Positions 11,901-23,900 of a stretch of 64,000 nucleotides of DNA are shown one piece after another. Position 1 is the stretch's first letter, and every line of letters starts with the position of its first letter. The stretch spans positions 30,137,465 through 30,201,464 of the forward strand of contig OX392536.1 of assembly GCA_947623455.1 (NCBI GenBank), given 5' to 3'. The notes under the pieces were generated by a model, which worked only from the letters and a program-made list of their open reading frames with translations, was not told the origin of the DNA and searched no databases. The position numbers and the translations under genes were made by a program. The DNA is from Mimachlamys varia (Eukaryota; Mollusca; Bivalvia; Pectinida; Pectinidae).

Positions 11901-14900
11901 CCCTGTAGGCCATGATCCTACTTAGGGCACGAAGGACCGCCATCAAGTGTCACTTACCCTGTAGGCCATGATCCTACTTAGGGCACGTAGGACGGCCATC
12001 AAGTGATCATGGCACGGCCTTGTGAGACTCTGGACTATCACAGAATGACATGACCGTGATGAAGTAGTCGTTGATGTTCTCTGGGAGGCAGTCTCCATGA
12101 CAAACTGACGATCAGACTCAGGGTTGTAAGAAAATCCTCCCAAAACTTCATACTCTGTGGAGAAATAAATGTCTACTGTTATTTCTATATTAACTTAAAG
12201 GACTGTACTTTAAATGAAATAAATGAACGAGTTTAAATCAAATTCAATGTTACAGGAACACATGTATTAGATTTTATTTTATTATGTAACTTGAGAAACT
12301 TACTTTTTTTCAATGATTCTCCTACGAGGGGTGTTCCAAAAATAATGTCACTTGCATCAGTGCTCATATAGCGTAAGTGCTTTTTGTTCATTTTAATTTG
12401 CTCTGCCCTTCAAAATACTCTCCGCTAGCCAGAACACACCTTTTTAGCTGGTCAATCCATTTTTGGAAGCATTTTTCATACTCTTCAATGGGTACACCCA
12501 TCAGACACTGATAAACAGCAGATCCAAGGGCATTTCTCGAATTGCATCTCCTTCCAGATAAATGATATTTAAGTTTTGGAAAGAGAAAATAGTCGCAGGG
12601 GGCCAAGTCTGGCGAATACGGAGGACGGTAACTTTCTCTGACTCCAAAAAGTCAGTCACAATACGTGCCTTGTGAGCGGGTGCATTATCATGCAAAAGTC
12701 GGACATACTTAAGTCCTGTTTTGGGGTGGCGACTTTTGTAGTAGTTCTTCAACTTTCTCAGAACAACGTTTTTATAGAACTTGCCTGTGACCGTTCTGCC
12801 TTTTGGCACCGGGATTTGAATAGCTGGACCCTTATTAGTGAAAAAAATAGCATACGAAACCTTCTTTACCGTTCGTATTCGTTTGGCAATACTTGAGCGT
12901 CTGGCATTTTTAGTGGCCCATATTCGGTTGGCAACCTTCCGCTTTGGTTCAAAATAATACACCCAGTTCTCATCACCAGTGACTATATTATCAAAAGCCT
13001 TTTTACTATATTTTGGGTACATTTTGAGAAGTTTTTTTGCCATTGTTACACGCGTCTTATTTTGCTCATCCGTTAACAAATGGGGTATCCATCTTGCATT
13101 TATCTTTCTAACTTTTAGGTGGTTCTTCAAAATTGCATGAACTCTTGCTTACGACAAGTTTGCCATTCGAGCCAATAGTCTTACGGTGAATCGAGCATCA
13201 GTTTGGAGGATATTTCGGATTTTTTCTATGTTACCTTTGGTCGTAGTTGTTGCAGGACGACCTGGGTGAGCAGCATCTTTCAGTTGCTGCTGTTCAGCAC
13301 TAAATTTACCTAGCCACCTACAAACAGTCCTGTGAGATATTTGGCCCTCCCCATAAATGTCACACACCTCGCGGTGAATATCTACAGCCTTTATGCCGAG
13401 TAATGACCTACCTTTTATATGGGCCCTAATTTCAAGAACATTTTCAGCTCGTTTTCCTGTCATTTTGTGTCTAGTCTAACGAATAGGCTATGAAACGATG
13501 TACACTGTACCAAGGCCAGTGAACGTGTGGACGAGATATTTACCTGTGTCACGAGCCAGTGATCACTCAATCGACACGAGGTGGTTTTGTGCATAAATTG
13601 CACGATTTCCGCGAAATAAAGCAAAGATGACATTACTTATGGAACACCCCTCGTATATAGCGGAACACTTAATTTACTTCTGAGACAACAGTATGTGTGT
13701 ACCTGTTTTATCGTAGCTGTTATGGTCACTAGTAGGGGTGTAGCTCTTGTGTTTAATCCGCCAATCATTGTAAACATCAAAGGCTTTCCCAAGCTTGCCA
13801 TGGTAACTGTCAAGGTAGTCAGAAACAGCCGCCATGTTGTTGATCCGTGTACACATCTGAAAGATTACAATAACAGGAAGTTTTAGGAAACGCATATACT
13901 AGAATGAATCAGATAAACTGAAAGTAATAGCTATATAATAACATCTCAAATAAATGTGTTATAAATTAAAGATCTTTTTCATATATTTAGATTACTTGCT
14001 TTATGAAGGTTTTACAAACTTTCCTCAATGTATGATATTCAAAAGGAAAGGCGATACTCTATGAAGAAGAATTTTCTCAAATTCAGATTTTTACCACATT
14101 AAATTGCATGTTTAATTAAAATCATATTCTTTATTGACAATGAACACACTTATGGTAACTATTTGCTTATAAAAATCAGGAGTGGGGCAGAATAAGTATA
14201 GATGCAATTAAGCTTGCAATAAAGGTAGAAAACAAGTTTATTTTGACATCATTATATGCATGGTGGTAATATGTGTATCTCCATAGAAAGCATTAAAGAA
14301 GTTAAAGTTTTTTTAAATTGTTTTCTTAACTTCTGTAATGCTTTAATTTTCTATGGAAATTTCTAAGCTAAGGAATTTCCTTAAGTTAGGAACGTTTGTG
14401 AAACTGGAGTCTGAACTTTGACCTCGACTCTAACTGAAAAATAATACATGCATTAATATTGAGTCAAATAAAAAGTACACAAATGTGTTGACCTACATCT
14501 TTGGTGATAGGTTCATAGCGATCACACAGAAGTTCAGCCTTCTTATTGACGTACAGGAAACAGTCCTTCACTCTGTTGGTGTCATGACGACAGCCCCAAA
14601 TGAGGCCGCCCGTCTGCTGAGTCTGGAGGTAGGACACTAGCTGTGAATAGGATAAAACAAAGGAATATGATATAATTATTATCTGATTGATCTTTTATTA
14701 AAGACTAAACATTTTTTTTTCATAATCTGATTAAATATTAAATATAAGAGGTTGTCATGGATATCATCTGTTCATTGTGTACAAATAATATCCAAAGAGA
14801 TGAAAAACAACTACTTGCTGGTTATACCAAGATACTGAAGTCTGCAATGTATCACCTGAAAAATGCAATAAATGGAACCAACATAGCTAGGGGCATCAAT

Positions 14901-17900
14901 CACGAATGTATCAGTTAACAATTTGCAATTTGTACATTAGGTATTCACGAGTTGAGCCATTCCCTGAGAAACATCAATCTTGACACATATTAAAGGGCAG
15001 GGCGGCAGTTTTAGTGAAGTTTATTTAGATGAGATTAAATCTTCTCAAGGACAAATGGCTGCCAAACACATACATGGACATATGCCCCATTTGTATATAA
15101 TTCTTCAAATGCATTTAGCAGGGATACAAATGATTTCAACATCTACCTTATTTGTATATTCCCTAGCTTCTATTTGAATCTTTTAGCAAAAAAAACAGAC
15201 AAAATATTTCTAAGGGAAGGGGGAGGAATGAAACTTTCTTACGCCAGTATTATGGATGCATCAGAAGAGAAATAGGTACACTATAACTTTACCTGAGGTC
15301 CTACCAGTCTCCTGGCTACAGTCAGTGTGGTCCCACAAAGGTCCATACACAGCATGTTATCAGCATACACACACAGGGTGTTACACAAACCCTACAGGAA
15401 AAAAGCACGTTATCAGCATACACACAGCAAATCCGGGAATTTTCGTACTGAATCATTTTCGTACCGGGAATTTTCGTACCAAAACGATTTCGTACCTGGG
15501 AATTTTCGTACTGAATGTTTTTTTTTTCAATTAGGTCTAATTCTAATTGAAGTATACACATATTTACAATATCAGTTATATTTATTTTACTATCTCTAAT
15601 AAATGAATATTACTGCCTTCAAAAAAATGCCTGGGGTCCTTATCAAAAAAGAAAATAAGCTGTGGCTTATCAAGATTTTAGAGTATGTTATCAGCATAGA
15701 CACTGAGTATTACATGAAAACCAGCATGTTATCAGTATACACACAAACCATACAGGGCAAAATAGTTTCTGTACATACCCTTCAATAAACTCAGATACAC
15801 ATATTAACAATAAAATAATTTTGGTGTAGCCCATTTCAATATTTCCTTTTACTTAAGAAAAGATATTACCTATATCAAAACTGCAATTTTTCAATACAAC
15901 TTTCAATAGATAAGTTTTGATGACTGACCTCAAAAATGTTGTCGTACAGTTTCTGGCGTGCTTCACCCATCTTGGTGGTGAGATAAAAATCCTCTGAGCT
16001 AGCCTCCAGAGACAAGATGGAGTCTTCATTGACAGAAGTCTGGCCCTTAACAGCACTGTGACAGAAGGTCTGGCTAACCGTAGAACTGAACCCCACCAAA
16101 CGCTGCAGCATCACAATCAGATCCACCACAGAGCTAGACAATGGCAGCAGGGAGATGACTTTGGGTGTCGGTGATAAGGGGGAGATGGGAGAGCTTATAG
16201 AGTTAGCGGGGGTCACAGAGTCCTGGCCCTCCTCGCTATCATAGGATATGTATCTGTCTAGTACAATCGTAGGCTTGGGCAGCCCTGTGGTACCATTCAT
16301 TTCTTTGTAACTGGCAGCTATAGGGTCTTCCTTCTGTGAAGATGGGACCGGGGACAAAATTGCCTGGGTATCCAACTTTTCACTGACCATGGACACAATT
16401 TCTATAGGAGGGAAAGCAAAGTCCTCATCCGCTGACTCTGTGTGATCCGTGAGGTTGTCTTCATCCGACTCTGTAAATGTATTGTCACTATCATTATGGA
16501 ACTCTTCAGCTAAGGAGTCCTTATCATCGTCATGGTTACCACATTTTGTTATAATCATGTCATTGTCTTCCAGCGTTTGCTGATTGAAGGCCTTCTCGTC
16601 GTCATGGCTGCCTACCTTTGCTTTAGTTAATTCACTGTCTTCAGATGTCTGCTGATGGATTTCTGCACTAACAACTAGATCATGTGACATTTTCTGCTTT
16701 TCTGATTGGCTCTCAGAATCATCAGGTAAAACTTTGTCCCCGAATGATTGGTTTTTACTTTGGTCACATGACACTGATTTGACCTCTGATAGGTCCTTGT
16801 CACCAAGGTGCTGACTGATGTATCTTCGTGAGACACTAAGACTGTGGTCGTAACTCTTACTGAGGATGTCAGGCAGGGAGCTGCTATGTCTGATGTAACT
16901 AAAGGTCACCATTCCGTCTCCACACTCATCCACAAAATCTTCCAGAGACTTTGTGTCCCCGTCAGTCTTGTGCAGCCCAAAATCGGAATGTGGGCCACGC
17001 ATGTCTTCCATTTGTGAAAACTTGCGGATGTTCACAGCCTCCGTTCTGGCACGTTGTTGTTCCTGGCTGAGCACTGATGGTTGTCGTGGTGATGGTAGCG
17101 GGGACTCATGAATTGTTGGATAGTGTGTCCCATATTCTGATGACAATGAGGTCTGAAAACAATATATATCAACATCCATCAACAATAGCTTAATACTTTC
17201 ATATAGTAAACTTGAAGATGCTAAACTCAGTATAGCTACATTCACACAACACTGTTCCACTGACTGACCATGAGTGATGAAGTGGAATAAAACTGAACAA
17301 AATTGAACTTTCCCCCTCCCGAGACCCTAGATGCCCTTGTTACATAATTGTTAAATAAACTTGAATTTTCAATTACCAAGGTATTAACAGTGCTTTGTTT
17401 GTGATAAAACAAATTAATATATTTATATAATATAAACTTTGACCAAATTCTTCCAAAATTTCCGCTTGATATATTCAGCTTTCCATTTGGAATGAACATG
17501 AATTTCACAATGATATGTGCAAGGGTGTTAAATTGGCAGACATAATTTTTCAGGCAGCATATGTAATCAACAACAAGCAATTAATGAACCCTCAGCTCCA
17601 CATCATGTTTATATTGTCCATTAGTCTGGGTTTTACACAGAGCACCTGTATTGGACTACTGGTTTGGTTTTTATTTCTACAAGTATGTATGGAGACAAGG
17701 TCACAAACCTTCTCCTTACATATCCAAATAAGTCTACATATTCACTGTAAACAGCATTGGACTGACAGGACAAGAGCAGACGACATAATGCTGGCTCTGA
17801 ACGGATGACAGAATAAATGACACCAAATCATTTTTAATCTGAACAGCGAGGAACTGGCCAGAAGACACCAACATGTTGAATTGAGCAGACAATATGTTGA

Positions 17901-20900
17901 ATTGAGCAGACAATATGTTGAATTGAGCAGACAACATGTTGAATTGAGCAGACAATATGTTGAATTGAGCAGACAACATGTTGAATTGAGCAGACAATAT
18001 GTTGAATTGAGCAGACCATATGTTAATGTTGATACTGAACACCACCTGATAAAACAGTCCCTACCGTAATTTCCTGCATATTACCCGCACCAGAGTATAT
18101 AGTAAATTAAGTCAATTTTTAGGCTTTTGTAAAATAAATTCCAGATAAGCCGCATAGTTAGATTGCCCGCGGGTAATATGTCGAATGTTTACCTAGTGAG
18201 TACAATTGTACTAAGTATGTGACTTTGTGATTTATTGTTTTGAATGTTGAATGTTGGAAATCACAGACATCTGATGGAAATATTGTGTTTATTTTGTAAA
18301 TATATAATTATGTTTATGTGTATAATTAAAGCTATATATCAATGTATCAATGATATATTTTGTTTACAAGTAGCATAGATCTACATGTTGATAAAAGTGG
18401 AAACATTTTAAACGGACAATACCTACATGTTTGTTGTGGATGGGTGTGGACGGACAATACCTACATGTTTGTGGATGGGTGTGGACAGACAATACCTACA
18501 TGTTTGTGGACGGGCGTGGACTGAGCAGACGACATCAGGCCACTAAAGGCACTGTTTACAGATGGGGTGATGGATTTGGTGGAGACTGTTCGTCGCCTGT
18601 TAACAAACGAAGGGAAGGAACTCAGGGAACTGCTACAACAGCTTTGTAGGTCTTCATATTGCTCCATACGAAACTGTAAATAGAGGTTAATACTGGTCAG
18701 CTATTTATTAATTGTCAACACGGTAGCAAACAAACAAAATTTCAATTTGAAAAAAAATAATCAAATCCTCCTATCACCAGTGAGATGACTGAAGAGTAGA
18801 AACTGACAGGACTGATAAGAATGATAGATGCAAGGACAAAATGTAAAACTGATTTTCATAAATAGTTATTTGTATGGTTATACTTAAATTGTTGCTTCCT
18901 GTAGACATATTTTATGTTTCTAATGTACATTGTAGGTCTGTAGGGTGACCAATAATTAGACAATTGTAGTTAACAAAGTTTATGAGATATAAGCGGATCA
19001 CTGTGACACATATAGTTATACAGACCGAGTGGATTGCAAGCCCCAATGTATCAGTGGGGACTAAATATAAGTACCTGATCCAGTGAGACGGATCTGACCA
19101 CCAGGTGTTGTAGGGTGACCTTGATCACAACCGACCAATGCAGTTCCTCCTTCACAAACACCTCTCTCCATGTCTGCATTCTGTAACCATAGCAACAAGG
19201 ATGTTATTCTCTATGAGCTGAGGATATACATCAGAATTAAGTTGGATCAAAGTAATATATACATGTATCTACATATTACATTTTTGTACTACGTTTTCAG
19301 TCTGGGGCTACATATTTGCTTTTTCATTCCTGTGTTCAGGAGTTTATCAGCCAGAAAGCCTGGGTTTAGGAGTTCATCAGCCAGAAAGTCAGGGTTTTAG
19401 AGTTTATCAGTCAGAAAACCTGGGTTTAGTAGTTTAGTAGTGACTTGCAATTGGTCTGCTAGCAATTTTTTGGGGTTCTGGACCTTGTATTTACATATAT
19501 TTAGTAGATACTCATACTTACTCTGGTGTGAGATGAGATGACCAGTCCTGGTCCAGCTGGTTCAGTCTGTACCCCAAGCCTAGCATCAGTTTGTCAATCT
19601 CTAAAGTTGTCTATGAGAAATAAGACATACTGTTAACATGGCTTACAAAGCTGTTAACTCATTTAACCCTGAAATTTCAAAGTGAACTAACTCATGAATT
19701 AGAGGAGTGAGAATGTGTCTTCAGTTATCCAAATACTCAACATGTTATTTAATGTTTTAAACAATGTTTTCTTTTACATCATATTCTCCCTGTTTACCTC
19801 AAAATATTTCAAATATCATAAGACTCTTTCAAAGATAGGGAAATTTCATCCTCAGGGTTTTCAAATTTGGCAAAATCCGAGGCTTTATTCAACCCTCTGG
19901 GTTTTCAAATTTGGCAAAACCCAAGGGTTTTGTCAAATTTGAAAACCCTGAGGGTGGAATTTCCCTATCTTACACCTTTGGTCTTGAAGGAGTCTTATTT
20001 TCTAATATTAACTACCCGAGTAAGCTCAATAACCATCAAAATACGTTTTTACTGGCTACCATTTCAAAAATTTCAACTTTTTCCTTGAACTTTTTTTGGC
20101 GAAAACTTTAAAATCATATCGAAATTGTGCTCATTTTTCTCACATAAAGGCAGTATAACATTGTGAGAAAGGGTAATATGGGCGGATATGGTCGAGTGGG
20201 TAACACTCCGGCCTTCCATGCAGGCGGCCGGGGTTCGATCCCCGTAATCGTCATACGCATGGAACATTCAGAGAAAGTGTTTTTCTCCTGCCCACACAAC
20301 TCCAACAACCCAGGTGGAGTTTAAAATGGTCTGGGGTGGATGTTGCAGTATCTGTGATGTAGCATTCAAGTGTGGTGGCACTATAAAAGATGCCGTTGGA
20401 AACACGGTCCCACTACAAACAGAACACAATTCATCTCCAGCACACACGCATGCATACACACACATATGGAGATATTAGCCAGGTGGTATAGGACAAGTAG
20501 TTAGCGCCCGATAAGGCAGCTCCTGCGAACTCCTCAGAATTGTATATGATAGAACTGTATGTGTTAATTGTATTGATTGAATAAGAATTGTATATCTATG
20601 TACTGTAAAGCGCTTTAGAGTGGCTTATGTTAGCTAGATAGGGCGCTATATCAAATATTGTATAGTAGTATAGTATAGTAGTAATACCGGAGAAGAAGTC
20701 CATAGGATAAAATTTCATACAGACCTTCAATTTCAAAACAGTTAGAAAATGAGTGAATGCATAGTCGTATAAATTGTTTTCGTCTTTTCACATGAAGTGG
20801 CACAAAATCATTCCAGGAGGCTTAATTTTATACGATTGATTCAATTGTTCAAAATAAAATGAAAGAAATAGGGATTGAACAAAAAATCTAAAAAAAAAAA

Positions 20901-23900
20901 GGCCAAATTCTAGCAAATGGTGATAAAGTCAAAAGACACTAAAAGCAGCAATGTGGAGAATATATGTCTGGCTCCTCTGCAGCTGTTAACATACAAACTG
21001 TTTTTGTTGGAGTTGACAGAGCCAGGTAACATCTTCCATCAGCAGTTTATACAAGGACTGTGCAGCCTCCCGCACTATAGGGAAATACCTAGAAAAAACA
21101 TGCATATCATCAGTATTCCACACAATGGGAATATACATAGGGAAAACATCAAATATATACGGGTAGTATCATATTCCATGCAATCGGGAAAATACCAATG
21201 TATCAGTATTCCACACTCAAATAAGATACTTGGGGAAAATTTATAATAATAAATAATAATTTGAGGTTCTTATATACCGCTTTATCACGACCTTAAAGGG
21301 TGTCTCAAAGCGGTTCACAAATTATTATCCGTGGTTAAAGGGCCAAGAGCCAATATCATTCTCAACTCCCTGGGGAGCATACAACCGGTGCTGCCATTTC
21401 GGCGCTCACAGCTAGCGTTCTACAATTTCAAGCACTACCCAACCACATACTCATTTACAGCTGAGTAGACTGGAACAAGCAAAGTAAAGTATCTTGCTCA
21501 AGGATACAACACTAGAGTCGTGTGTACAGTTTTAACCCCTGGAAATAATAAATATAATATACAGTGCCCACTTTTTAAATGAACTAAGAAAAAGATCTAT
21601 TTAGAATATGTAAACAATGCTACAGTATTCTACACACTTAACACTATAGGGAATTGTCTGACAAATACAACTATATAGGAAAAGTACAGGTAACAACATC
21701 TGATATCATTGGGAAAGATATGGCCAAAACTTTGGTACAGTATTGTAGTGAACTATACTTACTTCTCAAAGTTACCCTGGTAATGTAATTTGTACAGTAT
21801 ATGTAGTGAACATTACTTACTTCTCAAAGCTACTCTGGTAATGTAATTTGTACAGTATATTGTAGTGAACTATACTTACTTCTCAAAGCTTCCCTGGTAA
21901 TGTAATTTGTACAGTATATTGTAGTGAACTATACTTACTTCTCAAAGCTTCCCTGGTAATGTAATTTGTACAGTATTTTGTAGTGAACTATACTTACTTC
22001 TCAAAGCTTCCCTGGTAATGTAATTTGTACAGTATTGTAGTGAACTATACTTACTTCTCAAAGTTACTCCGGTAATGTAATTTGTACAGTATTTTGTAGT
22101 GAACTATACTTACTTCTCAAAGCTTCCCTGGTAATGTAATTTGTACAGTATTGTAGTGAACTATACTTACTTCTCAAAGCTACTCTGGTAATGTAATTTG
22201 TACAGTATTTTGTAGTGAACTATACTTACTTCTCAAAGCTTCCCTGGTAATGTAATTTGTACAGTATTGTAGTGAACTATACTTACTTCTCAAAGCTACT
22301 CCGGTAATGTAATTTGTACAGTATTTTGTAGTGAACTATACTTACATCTCAAAGCTACTCTGGTAATGTAATTTGTACAGTATATTTTATTGAACTATAC
22401 TTACTTCTCAAAGCTACCCTGGTAATGTAATTTGTACAGTATTGTAGTGAACTATACCTACATCTCAAAGCTACTCTGGTAATGTAATTTGTACAGTATA
22501 TTGTAGTGAACTATACTTACATCTCAAAGCTACTTGGTAATGTAATTTGTACAGTATTGTAGTGAACTATACTTACATCTCAAAGCTTCCCTGGTAATGT
22601 AATTTGGACAGTATATTGTAGTGAACTATACTTACATCTCAAAGCTACCCTGGTAATGTAATTTGTACAGTATATGTAGTGAACATTACTTACTTCTCAA
22701 AGCTACCCTGGTAATGTGATTTGTACAGTATTTTGTAGTGAACTACACTTACTTCTCAAAGCTTCCCTGGTAATGTAATTTGTACAGTATATTGTAGTGA
22801 ACTATACTTACATCTCAAAGCTTCCCTGGTAATGTAATTTGTACAGTATATTGTAGTGAACTATACTTACATCTCAAAGCTACCCTGGTAATGTAATTTG
22901 TACAGTATTGTAGTGAACTATACTTACATCTCAAAGCTACCCTGGTAATGTAATTTGTACAGTATTGTAGTGAACTATACTTACTTCTCAAAGCTTCCCT
23001 GGTAATGTAATTTGTACAGTATATTGTAGTGAACTATACTTACTTCTCAAAGCTACCCTGGTAATGTAATTTGTACAGTATATTGCAGTGAACAATACTT
23101 ACATCTCAAAGCTACCCTGGTAATGTAATTTGTACAGTATTGTAGTGAACTATACTTACTTCTCAAAGCTACCCTGGTAATGTAATTTGTACAGTATATT
23201 GTAGTGAACTATACTTACTTCTCAAAGTTACTCTGATAATGTAATTTGTACAGTATTTTGTAGTGAACTAAACTTACTTCTCAAAGCTACCCTGGTAATG
23301 TAATTTGTACAGTATTGTAGTGAACTATACTTACTTCTCAAAGCTACTCCGGTAATGTAATTTGTACTGTATTGTAGTGAACTATACTTACTTCTCAAAG
23401 CTACCCTGGTAATGTAATTTGTACAGTATTGTAGTGAACTATACTTACTTCTCAAAGCTACCCTGGTAATGTAATTTGTACAGTATTGTAGTGAACTATA
23501 CTTACTTCTCAAAGCTACCCTGGTAATGTAATTTGTACAGTATATTGTAGTGAACTATACTTACTTCTCAAAGTTACTCTGATAATGTAATTTGTACAGT
23601 ATTTTGTAGTGAACTAAACTTACTTCTCAAAGCTACCCTGGTAATGTAATTTGTACAGTATTGTAGTGAACTATACTTACTTCTCAAAGCTACTCCGGTA
23701 ATGTAATTTGTACTGTATTGTAGTGAACTATACTTACTTCTCAAAGCTACCCTGGTAATGTAATTTGTACAGTATTGTAGTGAACTATACTTACTTCTCA
23801 AAGCTACCCTGGTAATGTAATTTGTACAGTATTGTAGTGAACTATACTTACTTCTCAAAGCTACCCTGGTAATGTAATTTGTACAGTATTGTAGTGAACT

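Noticed and set aside
12672..12896. Plus-strand open frame inside the mariner
   Set aside because: It is antisense to the transposase catalytic region.
20183..20255. Possible tRNA gene
   Set aside because: A-box and B-box are present, but I could not form a proper cloverleaf and the sequence runs into a SINE body shared with other copies.
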